Assembly (NCBI RefSeq): GCF_006965485.1
Contig: NZ_CP041360.1
Coordinates: 248,001-312,000 of the forward strand
Length of the DNA: 64,000 nt
Direction: 5' to 3'
DNA from: Spirosoma sp. KCTC 42546
GTDB taxonomy: Bacteria > Bacteroidota > Bacteroidia > Cytophagales > Spirosomataceae
Shown here piece by piece: positions 44,843 to 54,485 of this stretch (position 1 is its first letter; each line of letters begins with the position of its first letter). Made by a program: the position numbers and the translations under genes. Under the pieces are notes generated by a model, which was not told the origin of the DNA, made no database searches, and saw nothing but the letters and a program-made list of their open reading frames with translations.

Positions 44843-45316
44843 ATGCCTAAACGCTTGCTGAAGTACAAAAACTACGATGTTCATAGCATTACGACGATTG
44901 CGAACGGAAAACAGAACGCAAACATCGTAACTTGGGTGACCCAGACGGCAATGGATGGCAAGGTGCTCGCCCTAGCTCTATATAAAGTCGATTATACAAT
45001 AGAGCTGGTTCGCGAAAGTGGTATGTTGAACCTGAACCTGTTAGCAACGGACCAAACCCGCTTGGTTCGAAAGCTTGGTCAGCAGTCAGGTCGTCATCAG
45101 GATAAATTTAAAAACCTGCCCTTTGCCCTGGATGATCGCGGTTGCCCCTATTTAACGGAATCTATCGGCTATGCTCAATGCTGCGTTATGCACAGCACCG
45201 ATGCAGGTGATCATGAGTTATTCATCTGCGAAGTCGTCAAGCAGATTGTTCTCAATCCTGATAAAGAGGTGATGACCAATTCGTTTTTAAAGGAGAAAAA
45301 ACTGATTCGCGGGTAA
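44843..45316 (+). CDS. flavin reductase-like FMN-binding protein
   Basis: A 157-residue single-domain protein with the flavin_reduct pattern: ANIVTWVTQTAMDGKVLALAL near 28-50 and the later ESGMLNLNLLATDQTRLVRKL. The family binds FMN as a dimer and supplies reduced flavin. It has no partner oxygenase next to it. Two Cys (AQCCVMHS) are notable but unassigned. Confidence 0.85.
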   Translation: MPKRLLKYKNYDVHSITTIANGKQNANIVTWVTQTAMDGKVLALALYKVDYTIELVRESGMLNLNLLATDQTRLVRKLGQQSGRHQDKFKNLPFALDDRGCPYLTESIGYAQCCVMHSTDAGDHELFICEVVKQIVLNPDKEVMTNSFLKEKKLIRG

Positions 45317-45380
45317 ATAAGGGCTTTCAATTATATTTGGCTATCGTTGTTACAACCTCCTCTAAGCCAATTTATTGCTC

Positions 45381-46661
45381 ATGCTAACTGCCAGTGTTTC
45401 ACCTGCCAACCAGTGGTCATGGTGGCAAAAAATCCTATTTCGATTCTGCTGTATTTATGTATTACTGTATATGACCCCCTGGACATGGCTCGGCGATATA
45501 CCTGTTTTGGGGTTAATTGGTGAGTACTACGGTAAAGCGGAGGCACAACTGGTTAATCTGGCCAACACCTATATTTTTCATGTAAAAGACGTACTCGTTC
45601 CGCTGAATGGTAGCGGAGATACATCGTATGGATACGCTCAATTATTTTTCTTTATCCTGACAGCTACTACGGGATCAATCCTTTGGGCGCTACTCGATAG
45701 ACGCAAAAATTACGACATCGCTTATTACTGGCTACTGGTACTGATTCGGTACTATGTTGCCATGGTGGCGCTCCGATATGGAATTATCAAGCTCTTTGGG
45801 CAACAAATGATATTTCCATCAATGAGCGCGCTGGCCACTCCACTCGGCGATTTATTGCCTATGCGTTTCTCGTGGTATTTTATTGGCTATTCAACGCCGT
45901 ACCAGTTTTTTTCGGGAGCCGTTGAGGTGCTGGCGGGGGTATTACTCTTGTTCCGCCGTACGGGCACGTTGGGTGCATTTATAGCTGCCAGTGTGTTTCT
46001 CAACGTAATGATGATGAATCTGTGCTATGACATTCCTGTTAAACTGTTCTCTATTCACCTGTTTCTATTCAGTAATTTACTGTTAGTGGGGGATGCGAAG
46101 CGCCTGCTTAATTTCTTCGTTTTCAATAAACCAACGGAACCCGCTCCTCGCCTTACGCTGCCTCGAACATGGATGCGAACGACGCAAACAGCGCTGAAAG
46201 TCGTTTTTGCTGGCCTATTTTTGATAATGCCGCTCTTTGGCTCCTACCAGAGAGCATATGGGGTGAGTGATTCTCCCAGGATTCAAATACTGACAAGTGG
46301 CTTTTTCACCGTTGACCAATTTAAGGGCAATGTAGCAGATAGTTTACGCTGGAAAGATGTTGTTTTTGAGGCAACTAACTCGGGCAGTATTCAAACCGCC
46401 GACACCTTACTCCGGCAGCGATACCGCAGGGGTTATTTCAGTTATACACTTGATTCGCTTAAGCAAACGATTGACTTTAAAAAGTTTGCTACGGATTCCA
46501 CGGCTCTATTTTCGATGGGCTATACTATGCCTGATACCAATCATATTGTATTGCAGGGTAAAATTCGAAACGACTCAGTTGTAGTCGCTCTTAAACGTCA
46601 GAAGCGACATTTTCAATTGGCTGAACGGCAATTTCACTGGCTCTCCGAAGCAAACCGGTAA
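45381..46661 (+). CDS. DoxX-like membrane protein with C-terminal soluble domain
   Basis: A 426-residue protein with about six to seven hydrophobic segments in the first 250 residues, then a soluble strand-rich tail. A membrane domain with RFSWYFIGYSTPYQFFSGAV and VEVLAGVLLLF is typical of DoxX/HTTM-like proteins, which are associated with quinone or vitamin-K-like chemistry; this link is weak. The ATG at 45381 is preferred to a TTG at 45375. It lies 64 bases after the flavin protein and may share its operon. Confidence 0.8.
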   Translation: MLTASVSPANQWSWWQKILFRFCCIYVLLYMTPWTWLGDIPVLGLIGEYYGKAEAQLVNLANTYIFHVKDVLVPLNGSGDTSYGYAQLFFFILTATTGSILWALLDRRKNYDIAYYWLLVLIRYYVAMVALRYGIIKLFGQQMIFPSMSALATPLGDLLPMRFSWYFIGYSTPYQFFSGAVEVLAGVLLLFRRTGTLGAFIAASVFLNVMMMNLCYDIPVKLFSIHLFLFSNLLLVGDAKRLLNFFVFNKPTEPAPRLTLPRTWMRTTQTALKVVFAGLFLIMPLFGSYQRAYGVSDSPRIQILTSGFFTVDQFKGNVADSLRWKDVVFEATNSGSIQTADTLLRQRYRRGYFSYTLDSLKQTIDFKKFATDSTALFSMGYTMPDTNHIVLQGKIRNDSVVVALKRQKRHFQLAERQFHWLSEANR

Positions 46662-46687
46662 TAGTGGAGCTAATAATCACGCCAATT

Positions 46688-46777
46688 TTTTAAACACAGA
46701 GGCACTAAGGACACAGAGACTTAAAATATTAGTTTTATTATTTTAGCTCTGTGTCCTTAGTGCCTCTGTGTTTAAAA
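46688..46777. repeat. 31-bp perfect palindrome between convergent genes
   Basis: Arms 46688-46718 and 46747-46777 are exact reverse complements over 31 bases with a 28-base AT-rich loop. The arm is made of cacagaggcac-like units. It fills the space between the DoxX-like gene and the GH3 gene. A cacagaggcacagag-type repeat is, from memory, known in many unrelated bacterial genomes; this is worth checking. Confidence 0.95.
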
Positions 46778-46796
46778 TCAAATTAATTAGCTTCAG

Positions 46797-48320
46797 CTAC
46801 AGTTCAAGAACTTTCCCCAAAATATCGTCTAAATACTCCCGGGAATTGGCCAGACGGGGTACTTTATGCTGGCCACCTAATTTACCTCGCTGCTTCATCC
46901 AGGCATAGAACGTACCCGGTTGGACGACATGGATGCGTGGGCGTTTGAGTACCATATCATTATACCGTTTGGCATCATAGTCGGAATTGACTTGCCGAAG
47001 GGTTTCGTCCAGAAGTTGATTGAAACGTTGCTGGCTATCTGGCTCCTGCGTAAACTCAATCACCCATTCATGACAACCGTTGGCGCCATTGCTCATGTAA
47101 ACAGGCCCGGCAGTGTAGTCGGAAATAATGGCACCCGTTGCTTCGCAGGCCTTTGTGATGGCTGTTTCAGCATTTTCAACGATGACTTCTTCGCCAAAGG
47201 CATTGATGAAATGCTTCGTACGTCCACTCACCTTCAGTCGGTGCGGATACAGGGAGGTGAAGCGGACTGTATCGCCCACTCGATAGCGCCATAAACCTCC
47301 GTTAGTTGAAACAATGAGGGCGTAATTTTTATCTAGCTCAACCTCGTCAATGGTCAACGCCTTCGGAAACTCCTGGTCAGCTTCGTGAATTGGCACAAAT
47401 TCATAGAAAATGCCGTAATCGAGCATCAGCAGCATTTCGCCTACGCGACTTAAGTCATCCTGAATGGCGAAGAAACCTTCCGACGCATTATAAACTTCCT
47501 GATAACGAACGGTTTTTGATGGGAAAACCTGATGCTGGAACAACTCCCGGTAGGGTTGGAAATTAACTGCTCCGTGCATCATGACCTCGAAATTCGGCCA
47601 GACTTCCAAAATATTCGACTTGCCCGTGCGAGCCAGAATTTTGTCAATCAGCACCATACCCCAGGTTGGCGTACCCAATAAACTGGTTACGTTTTCCTGT
47701 GAGGTAATTTCCGCCATTCGCTCCAGTTTAGTTTCCCATTCGTCCATCAGAGCAACTTCAATAGAGGGCGTTCGAATGTACTGAGCCCAACTCGGCAGGT
47801 TTTTCATAACCACTGCCGATACATCGCCAGTGGCGCTGTTGGTCCCATATGGATTTTGATGAAGGCTACCGCCAATGGAAAGTCCTTTCCCTTCAAACGC
47901 CTTGCTATCCGGGTTGTTAGCCACATAGAGGGCCATCATATCTTTGCCCCCTTTGAAGTGGCTTTCGTCCAGCGACTCGGTAGTAACGGGAATAAATTTG
48001 CTCCGGGCATTCGTTGTGCCAGACGATTTGGAAAACCAACGAACGGGCGAGGGCCAAAGTACCTTATTTTCGCCCTTCATGACCCGCTCAATGTACGGAA
48101 ACAGGTCTTCATAGCTCGAAACGGGCACTTGTCGCTGGAAATCTGCGATGGTCTTAATGGAGTTGTACTGGTATTTTCGGCCCCACTCTGTTCGACGACC
48201 AGACCGGATCAGGTGGCTGAAAACGTTCTGTTGCACCACGCCTGGTTGCTTCATCATAGCCTCAATGCGCGGTATGCGCCGTTGCAGGAGCCATTTAAGC
48301 GTGGTGTTTAGGACAGTCAT
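46797..48320 (-). CDS. GH3 auxin-responsive-promoter family protein
   Basis: A 507-residue adenylate-forming enzyme of the GH3 family, the plant amino-acid-conjugating acyl synthetases that also occur in Bacteroidota. ATP motif FSKSSGTTNARSKFIPV lies near 88-105. The acid cap region GLWRYRVGDTVRFTS and FINAFGEEVIVENAE near 370-390 is typical of the family. The acyl substrate is unknown. A possible -7 box (TAAATTTG, minus strand) lies at 48367-48374. Confidence 0.9.
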   Translation of the reverse strand: MTVLNTTLKWLLQRRIPRIEAMMKQPGVVQQNVFSHLIRSGRRTEWGRKYQYNSIKTIADFQRQVPVSSYEDLFPYIERVMKGENKVLWPSPVRWFSKSSGTTNARSKFIPVTTESLDESHFKGGKDMMALYVANNPDSKAFEGKGLSIGGSLHQNPYGTNSATGDVSAVVMKNLPSWAQYIRTPSIEVALMDEWETKLERMAEITSQENVTSLLGTPTWGMVLIDKILARTGKSNILEVWPNFEVMMHGAVNFQPYRELFQHQVFPSKTVRYQEVYNASEGFFAIQDDLSRVGEMLLMLDYGIFYEFVPIHEADQEFPKALTIDEVELDKNYALIVSTNGGLWRYRVGDTVRFTSLYPHRLKVSGRTKHFINAFGEEVIVENAETAITKACEATGAIISDYTAGPVYMSNGANGCHEWVIEFTQEPDSQQRFNQLLDETLRQVNSDYDAKRYNDMVLKRPRIHVVQPGTFYAWMKQRGKLGGQHKVPRLANSREYLDDILGKVLEL

Positions 48321-48392
48321 GGAGCTAAAATATACATAAACTAACCGTGTTGAACGAGTTAGCGAACAAATTTACAACTATTGCGGATTGAT

Positions 48393-49304
48393 TTATATAC
48401 CGCTTGCCCGGTCAGGATAGTCTGTAATCAGCCCATCAACGCCCCACTCCTTCAATCGGGTCATATCGTCGCGCTGGTTCACTGTCCAGGGAATAACTTT
48501 TATCCCCTGCTGGTGTAACCGATTAATTTTATCCCTACTAAGCAATCGGAAATAGGGGCTATAAATATCAGGCTTAAAGCCGAGTTCCTCAATATTCTTC
48601 TCTGGGCTGCGGAGGTTTTCAACCAATGCAGATAGCCTGATGTTGGGGTACTTACCTTCGTTGATGCCCTGTTTCCACTGTTTCAATATGGTAAAGTCAA
48701 AACTTTGAATTGTTACCCGGTCTGGATTGACCCGATTGAGTTGGTCGTTCGGTAAATGCTTTTTTATAATTGCCTGTACAAGATCGCAAAATGCGGCTGG
48801 TTCAGGTTGACTTTTACTATACTCGGATGGCTCGCTTTTGATTTCAATATTATACGAAAATGAGGGAAGGTTCCGGGCTTTTCGATAAGCTTCTGCCTGT
48901 TCAATAACTTCGCTCAACAGGGGCTTATACGTTTTCAGCTTTTGCTGTTCTGGGTAAGCTGAGTTGCCTAGTGAACCCACGTCATAGCGTTTGATATCGG
49001 CATAATTTATCTGGTACAAGATCAGATTTTTCTGCTCTTTTTTTTCGACTGGCTTTCCATCGGGATCAATGCTGAAGGCTGCGTTGAAATAAGGGTCATG
49101 CGAAACGACTACCTGGTTATCCTTACTAATGACTACATCCATTTCTAAGGTTGTAACACCAAGATCAAGGGCTTTCAGAAAAGCGGGGACCGTATTTTCG
49201 GGCATCAAGCCCCGGCAGCCTCGGTGTCCCTGCAAATCAAATGTTGGTGATGGCTGAACAAAAGCAAGACCAGTCATGCAGAAAAAGAACAGAAGAACAC
49301 GCAT
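48393..49304 (-). CDS. exported glycerophosphodiester phosphodiesterase
   Basis: A 303-residue exported GDPD enzyme; residues 1-17 (MRVLLFFFCMTGLAFVQ) form the signal peptide. Catalytic TIM-barrel motifs are GHRGCRGLMPENTVPAFLKA, LEMDVVISKDNQVVVSHDP and IEIKSEPS, with the HR...E...H and E-x-E arrangement. It cleaves glycerophosphodiesters to glycerol 3-phosphate. The ATG at 49304 was chosen over 49325, because it gives a cleaner signal and lies 19 bases after a -7 box. Confidence 0.95.
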   Translation of the reverse strand: MRVLLFFFCMTGLAFVQPSPTFDLQGHRGCRGLMPENTVPAFLKALDLGVTTLEMDVVISKDNQVVVSHDPYFNAAFSIDPDGKPVEKKEQKNLILYQINYADIKRYDVGSLGNSAYPEQQKLKTYKPLLSEVIEQAEAYRKARNLPSFSYNIEIKSEPSEYSKSQPEPAAFCDLVQAIIKKHLPNDQLNRVNPDRVTIQSFDFTILKQWKQGINEGKYPNIRLSALVENLRSPEKNIEELGFKPDIYSPYFRLLSRDKINRLHQQGIKVIPWTVNQRDDMTRLKEWGVDGLITDYPDRASGI

Positions 49305-49322
49305 ACGGGTGACTGAAAGGCT

Positions 49323-49330
49323 CAAAAGTA
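49323..49330 (-). promoter_or_regulatory. -7 box of the GDPD gene
   Basis: TACTTTTG on the minus strand, 18 bases before the ATG at 49304. Confidence 0.5.
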
Positions 49331-49531
49331 CTACTTCTTTTTAGTTCGGCTTTCTGGATGCTATTTTTCACAACCAGAATTTAGCTGTGTTAGGCCTCAA
49401 AAATTGACTGAATGGCCATTATACCTATATTTAAGAACAATTTGTCTTGTTTGAAAAAAGAATATTTTTTGTTTGCTTAGTGCAATCAGTAAACTTGCAT
49501 TAGCAACGTTTTGCTCACCTTCACGTTAATC

Positions 49532-51958
49532 ATGCGCTACACAAAGGCTATTGTTGTTTCTCTACTTACCATTGTACTCGTTTGGGCATTAAACCGATCC
49601 TGGGGAAGTATTCCGGCCTTCGGTCCTTTATTAAGTCCATTTGTAGGGTTTTGGCAAAATGCCGAAGCCGCCAATACTACAGACGAAGAACTCACACTGA
49701 ACGGTACTAAAGCTCCCGTTACAGTTGTATTTGATGACTTAGCGATTCCCCACGTTTTCGCTCAGAACGACCATGATGCTTATTTCGCTCAGGGGTACCT
49801 AACGGCTCGGGATCGGCTTTGGCAGATGGAATTCCAAACCCACGCAGCCGCGGGCCGCGTTTCCGAACTAGTGGGCGACAAAGCACTGGAGCTGGATCGT
49901 TTCAACCGCCACCTCGGTATGGGATTCGGAGCCGAAAAAGCCGTAAAGGAAATGATGGCAGATCCTCGTTCCCGAGAGTCGGTTGAGGCTTATACGGCCG
50001 GTGTTAATGCCTATATTAATCAGTTGAAACCAGCTCAGTATCCGCTCGAATACAAATTATTAGGGTATGCTCCTGAGCCCTGGCAGCCGATTAAATGTGC
50101 TTATTTTCTGAAATACATGTCTGGTGTACTGGCGCTTGGGGCCGATGACCTGAATATGAGTAACGTACTGAAAAAGTATGGTACAGTCGTTACAACGGAT
50201 CTCTTTCCTGATTACCCATTTCGGGAAGACCCCATTATTCCCGTTGGAACAAAATGGGATTTCACGCCTGTCAAGATACCTGCCGTACCCGCCAACTTAC
50301 TGCCTGATAAAAAGTCAGTAGCAATGAATTGGCCGGAACAGGACCCTACCATCGGAAGTAATAACTGGGCCGTTGGACCGCAGAAGTCGGCTTCGGGGTA
50401 TCCAATTTTAGCCAACGACCCTCATTTATCGCTGAGTCTGCCGTCAATTTGGTACCAAATGCAACTCGTAACGCCGACAATGAATGTATATGGAGCCACA
50501 ATGCCTGGTTCGCCGGGGGTTATTATTGGATTTAATAAACAAGTTGCTTGGGGTGTTACGAATGTAGGCGCCGATGTGCTGGATTTTTACCAGATACGTT
50601 TCAAGGACGCTACCCGACGGGAGTACTGGCACGATAATAAGTGGAAAGCCGTCAGCCGTCGGCTAGAAGTTATTAAAGTGAAAGGTATGCCCGATGTTGT
50701 CGATACCGTTTTGTATACCCATCACGGCCCCATTATGTATGAGGTAGGGGAGAAGCCATTTGCCAAAAATGTTCCGGTGGGTTATGCCGCTCGTTGGATT
50801 GCACACGAAGCCTCTAATGATTTCCTGACCTACTACCTGCTCGATCGGGCTAAAAACCATGACGACTATCGAAAAGCGCTCAGCTATTACGGGGCTCCAG
50901 CGCAAAATTTCGTTTTCGCTGACACAGCTAAAAATATAGCTATCTCGCCGAACGGACGTTTCCCCTTAAAATGGAAAGATCAGGGTAAGTTTTTGCTGGA
51001 TGGCACCAATCCCGCCCACGACTGGCAAGGCTGGATTCCGGCTGCACAGAATCCGCATGTGAAAAATCCCCCCAGAGGTTTCGTGAGTTCGGCGAATCAG
51101 TCCTCTACCGATCCAACCTATCCTTATTATATTAACTGGCAATTTGCCCCGTCCGAGCGTGGTACGCGAATCAATCAGCGGTTAACAGCTATGAATCAAG
51201 CCACACCCGACAGTCTGCGCTCTTTACAAAATGACAACTTTAATCTTCAGGCGGCCAATGCATTGCCGGTATTTTTGCCCTACATCCAGGAGAAATCATT
51301 ATCTGGGGAGCAGAAAAAGGCACTGGATATCATGAAAAAATGGCGCTATAACAATGACATTGCTGAGATTGGGCCAACTGTTTTTACCGAGTGGGTTCGC
51401 CAATACCTGGATGGCGTCTGGAAAGACGATTTCCCAAGCAATGACACAACAACCTTACGTTACCCAAGTTTCGACCGGACACTTCAGTTGGCGGAGAAAG
51501 AACCGAACGCTCACTGGTTTGATGACCTGACAACTCCGGCAAAAGAAACGATTGGCAGTGTACTAACACAAAGTTTTCGTGGGGCCGTTGACTCGCTAAC
51601 CCGACAGCATGGTGCTATGGGTATATCCTGGCAGTGGGGACCACATAAAGCCACTCGTATTACGCACTTAGCTCGATTAGACGCCCTCAGTGCACTGAAT
51701 GTGCAAATTGGTGGTGGACGAAGCGTAGTCAATGCCACCAGCGAACGACATGGGCCATCCTGGCGAATGGTGGTGGCCTTAGGGCCAACGCCGAAAGCCT
51801 ACGGCGTGTATCCGGGCGGGCAATCGGGTAATCCTGGTAGCCCTCATTATCTGAACATGCTTGAAACCTGGCGCACTGGCCAGCTTAATGAATTGCTGTA
51901 TATGCAAACAGCGCAAGACAAAAATCCCAGAATAAAACGGAAACTGGTTATTAAGTAA
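49532..51958 (+). CDS. penicillin acylase family N-terminal nucleophile hydrolase
   Basis: An 808-residue enzyme, made as a precursor with an N-terminal signal or anchor (MRYTKAIVVSLLTIVLVWAL). The alpha part (about 40-240) is followed by a spacer and the nucleophile Ser276 in DPTIGSNNWAVGP, which becomes the new beta N terminus after self-cleavage. The oxyanion segment AQNFVFADTAKNIA and the Asn in FVSSANQSS fit the family. Substrates include penicillin and N-acyl-homoserine lactones, so quorum quenching is possible but not shown. Confidence 0.9.
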   Translation: MRYTKAIVVSLLTIVLVWALNRSWGSIPAFGPLLSPFVGFWQNAEAANTTDEELTLNGTKAPVTVVFDDLAIPHVFAQNDHDAYFAQGYLTARDRLWQMEFQTHAAAGRVSELVGDKALELDRFNRHLGMGFGAEKAVKEMMADPRSRESVEAYTAGVNAYINQLKPAQYPLEYKLLGYAPEPWQPIKCAYFLKYMSGVLALGADDLNMSNVLKKYGTVVTTDLFPDYPFREDPIIPVGTKWDFTPVKIPAVPANLLPDKKSVAMNWPEQDPTIGSNNWAVGPQKSASGYPILANDPHLSLSLPSIWYQMQLVTPTMNVYGATMPGSPGVIIGFNKQVAWGVTNVGADVLDFYQIRFKDATRREYWHDNKWKAVSRRLEVIKVKGMPDVVDTVLYTHHGPIMYEVGEKPFAKNVPVGYAARWIAHEASNDFLTYYLLDRAKNHDDYRKALSYYGAPAQNFVFADTAKNIAISPNGRFPLKWKDQGKFLLDGTNPAHDWQGWIPAAQNPHVKNPPRGFVSSANQSSTDPTYPYYINWQFAPSERGTRINQRLTAMNQATPDSLRSLQNDNFNLQAANALPVFLPYIQEKSLSGEQKKALDIMKKWRYNNDIAEIGPTVFTEWVRQYLDGVWKDDFPSNDTTTLRYPSFDRTLQLAEKEPNAHWFDDLTTPAKETIGSVLTQSFRGAVDSLTRQHGAMGISWQWGPHKATRITHLARLDALSALNVQIGGGRSVVNATSERHGPSWRMVVALGPTPKAYGVYPGGQSGNPGSPHYLNMLETWRTGQLNELLYMQTAQDKNPRIKRKLVIK

Positions 51959-52029
51959 TGCGGCTGGAAACCCGTGATTCTTTAAAAACTAAAACGTATT
52001 AAAAGCGGCTTTTCTGCCGCGTTACACAA

Positions 52030-52392
52030 ATGATTCAAATTCTCATTATTGCCGTTCTAAGTCTACTGGCTCAATTCCTGCTTCCTTGGTGGAGTGTGGC
52101 TATTGTTGCTTTTCTTGTTTGCTTCTGGCGCAGTGAGCGTGCAGGCCAGTCATTTTTCTATGGCTTTTACGGTATTGCCATTGTCTGGTTAGTGTATGCG
52201 TTTATCCTCCATTCACGCACCGACGGGATTTTCACGGGACGCATGGGCGAATTACTCTTTAAAACGAATAACGCGAGCCTACCGGTTATTGTAACGGCGA
52301 TTATAGGGGGATTGGTTGGCGGATTGGCGGGGCTATCGGGTTACTTTGTCAAACAGGCCTTTGGAAATCAAATCACAAATCGTACCTCGTAA
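52030..52392 (+). CDS. small membrane protein of unknown function
   Basis: A 120-residue protein with three or four hydrophobic segments: residues about 1-30, 38-58 (FYGFYGIAIVWLVYAFIL) and 82-107 (LPVIVTAIIGGLVGGLAGLSGYFV). The glycine-zipper-like GGLVGGLAGLSG stretch is notable. It precedes ompH-like gene by 56 bases, and a cgtaaat tandem motif lies directly after its stop. Unrecognised. Confidence 0.75.
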   Translation: MIQILIIAVLSLLAQFLLPWWSVAIVAFLVCFWRSERAGQSFFYGFYGIAIVWLVYAFILHSRTDGIFTGRMGELLFKTNNASLPVIVTAIIGGLVGGLAGLSGYFVKQAFGNQITNRTS

Positions 52393-52403
52393 ATCGTAAA
52401 TCC
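52376..52403. repeat. cgtaaat tandem motif
   Basis: Three imperfect copies of cgtaaat-like units lie directly at the end of the small membrane gene and run toward the ompH promoter. The same motif occurs after sdhA's palindrome (about 10047-10063) and before actC (61520-61550). Confidence 0.6.
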
Positions 52404-52406
52404 CTA

Positions 52407-52414
52407 TACCTTTG
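52407..52414 (+). promoter_or_regulatory. -7 box of the OmpH-family gene
   Basis: TACCTTTG, 34 bases before the GTG start at 52449. Confidence 0.55.
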
Positions 52415-52448
52415 TAGAATAAACTGATAACTAACTGATTCATTTCCT

Positions 52449-53048
52449 GTGAAGAATGCCTCGTTGATTCTAAACGTCATCCTGACGATTGCCGTAGCTG
52501 TATTGTACTACCTGCATTTTAAAGGTGCGCAGCCTGAGTCCTCAGCTCCCACCGTAACAACACCTGCCGAAGCTAAAGGCAAATCTATTGTGTATGTGAA
52601 TGTTGATTCACTACTAACTAAATACGACTACTTTAAAGACACGCAGAAAGTGCTTGAAAGCAAGCGGTTCCAGTTAGAAAACGACCTGGCTGGTAAAGGC
52701 CGGAATCTACAGAACAAAGTTACGTTCTTTCAGCAACGGGCGGCTACAATGACTCAGGAACAGGGCCGCGCTACAGAAGCTGCCCTTCAAAAAGAGCAGC
52801 AGGACATCCTGGCCTATCGGGAGCGGGCTGCACAAAGTCTGGCTGTAGAAGAGCAGGCTAAAAACAAGCAGTTGTACGACCAGATTTACGACTACCTGAA
52901 AAAGATCAACGGACAAAACAAATATGAGTTTGTACTAGGCTACACAAAAGGTGGTGGGATTCTATTCGCAGATCAGTCTGTAGACCAGACGAAAGCTATT
53001 TTGGATGGCCTGAATAAAGAATATGCGGCTAAGCAAACAAAAAAATAG
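52449..53048 (+). CDS. OmpH/Skp family periplasmic chaperone-like protein
   Basis: A 199-residue protein, GTG start at 52449 (no in-frame ATG nearby). A hydrophobic N-terminal signal or anchor (residues about 4-22) is followed by the Skp-like signature SIVYVNVDSLLTKYDYFKD (about 45-65). A long charged coiled coil (about 65-160) has the TQEQGRATEAALQKEQQDIL pattern, and a short C-terminal part follows (YTKGGGILFAD). The family holds outer-membrane proteins in the periplasm. A strong terminator follows. Confidence 0.9.
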   Translation: MKNASLILNVILTIAVAVLYYLHFKGAQPESSAPTVTTPAEAKGKSIVYVNVDSLLTKYDYFKDTQKVLESKRFQLENDLAGKGRNLQNKVTFFQQRAATMTQEQGRATEAALQKEQQDILAYRERAAQSLAVEEQAKNKQLYDQIYDYLKKINGQNKYEFVLGYTKGGGILFADQSVDQTKAILDGLNKEYAAKQTKK

Positions 53049-53072
53049 TTTCTAGTAAATTCCAAAGAGTTG

Positions 53073-53118
53073 AAACCCGGCTTGTCGAACATTCGTATTC
53101 GACAAGCCGGGTTTGTTT
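53073..53118 (+). terminator. terminator of the OmpH-family gene
   Basis: A 17-bp perfect stem (53073-53089 with 53098-53114, loop cattcgta) is followed by T-rich sequence. Confidence 0.85.
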
Positions 53119-53191
53119 TGAACCAAATCGCAAATTTATTTTCCCGGTATAAACCTCCAGTGAATTTCCGGTGTTCTTGAACTTACCCGGT

Positions 53192-53199
53192 TACCTTTG
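53192..53199 (+). promoter_or_regulatory. -7 box of smpB
   Basis: TACCTTTG, about 97 bases before the smpB ATG. Confidence 0.5.
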
Positions 53200-53296
53200 T
53201 AACCCTATTAACCCATTTTGGCGTACCGAAGCCTGATTATCAACTAGAACAAAGTCTGGCTTCTGACACCATATATCCTACATCCTATATCAGTAT

Positions 53297-53758
53297 ATGG
53301 CTTCTGCTTCTATTGTTAAACAAGTTGATATCAGAAATCGCCGGGCCTCATTTGAGTACGCGTTTTTGGACAACTATACAGCGGGTATTGTTCTGACCGG
53401 TACCGAAATTAAATCGGTTCGGCAGGGAAAAGTGAACTTGCAGGATGCTTATTGCCTCATTCATAACGATGAAATGTTTATTCGGCAAATGAGTATTGCC
53501 ATTTATACAGAAGGTACCCATTACAATCATGACCCCCTACGCGATCGAAAACTGTTGCTTACCAAGCGGGAGATTAAACGTCTTACCGAAAAATTAAAAG
53601 ATCAGGGCCTGACCATCGTGCCTATTCGACTTTTTACGAATGAACGGGGTTTTGCCAAAGTTGAAATTGCGCTGGCAAAAGGTAAAAAACTTTATGATAA
53701 ACGCGATAGCATTAAAGAGCGTGAAGTAGAGCGCGATCTGCAGCGGGAACGGTATTGA
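53297..53758 (+). CDS. smpB: SsrA-binding protein
   Basis: A 153-residue RNA-binding protein that works with tmRNA in trans-translation. The family core AGIVLTGTEIKSVRQGKVNL is at 30-50, followed by MFIRQMSIAIYTEGTHYNHD and a basic C-terminal tail (KKLYDKRDSIKEREVERDLQ). ssrA is not visible here. A palindrome begins nine bases after the stop. Confidence 0.97.
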   Translation: MASASIVKQVDIRNRRASFEYAFLDNYTAGIVLTGTEIKSVRQGKVNLQDAYCLIHNDEMFIRQMSIAIYTEGTHYNHDPLRDRKLLLTKREIKRLTEKLKDQGLTIVPIRLFTNERGFAKVEIALAKGKKLYDKRDSIKEREVERDLQRERY

Positions 53759-53767
53759 AATAGTAAT

Positions 53768-53849
53768 AGGTAAATTAGGTGGAGTAAGTGTAATAGATAA
53801 GATATTGACCTTTCGCTAGCTTACTACACTAACTCCACGTAGTTTACCT
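53768..53849. repeat. imperfect palindrome between smpB and the HNH gene
   Basis: Arms of about 30 bases (53768-53801 and 53820-53849) pair with several mismatches. They contain ggtggagtaagtg, close to the unit in the palindrome on the other side of the HNH gene. A cacttacttcac direct repeat follows. Confidence 0.75.
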
Positions 53850-53950
53850 ACTACACTTACTTCACAAACAATAACTAAATTTTCGACAGCTATTGCCGTT
53901 ATGTGGATAACTCTGTAACTTGCTACCGTACAGAGGCATCTAAACGCGAT

Positions 53951-54466
53951 ATGGGTAGGAAAGTATTAGTCTTAAATCAAGATTACAGTGCTCTCAGCAT
54001 TTGCTCCGTTCCCAAAGCATTCCTGCTGGTTTATTTAGATAAAGCCGAACTCGTTGCCGAATCCGAGCAGTTTATGCTCCGAACCGTTTCTGCCGAGTTC
54101 CCGATGCCGACGGTTATTCGGCTTCATCGGTACATTAATCTGCCCTACAAAGGCGTCATGCTCACCCGGCAAAACATCTTTAAGCGAGATGGTCATCATT
54201 GTCAGTATTGCGGCACTACCGAAGACTTAACGCTCGATCATGTAATGCCTAAGTCACGCGGGGGCAAAACAAGTTGGGACAACCTGGCTACGGCCTGTAA
54301 GCGCTGTAATTCACGCAAAGGGGATTTTACGCCAGAAGAAGCTAATTTAAAACTTCGCCAGAAGCCCTTTAAACCGACATTTCTGGTCTTCCTGCGTGAG
54401 TTTTCCGGTTCGATTGAAGAAAGTTGGATGCCATTTCTAGCCAAGAAGGAGAAGGCATTTAAGTAA
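53951..54466 (+). CDS. HNH endonuclease
   Basis: A 171-residue protein from the ATG at 53951 (MGRKVLVLNQDYSALSIC). The C-terminal half carries a Zn-type HNH fold: CQYCG (about 85-89), LDHVMPKSRGGKTSWDNL, then ACKRCNSRKGD. The N-terminal half is a conserved block seen in bacterial HNH proteins often found near smpB or ribosomal genes; these are thought to be housekeeping nucleases of unknown substrate. The gene is flanked by related palindromes, but nothing else suggests mobility. Confidence 0.9.
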   Translation: MGRKVLVLNQDYSALSICSVPKAFLLVYLDKAELVAESEQFMLRTVSAEFPMPTVIRLHRYINLPYKGVMLTRQNIFKRDGHHCQYCGTTEDLTLDHVMPKSRGGKTSWDNLATACKRCNSRKGDFTPEEANLKLRQKPFKPTFLVFLREFSGSIEESWMPFLAKKEKAFK

Positions 54467-54485
54467 AGCAATTAGGTAAAGCGGT

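Noticed and set aside
47581..48311. Forward frames opposite the GH3 gene
   Set aside because: Short, without motifs, and antisense to a clear gene.
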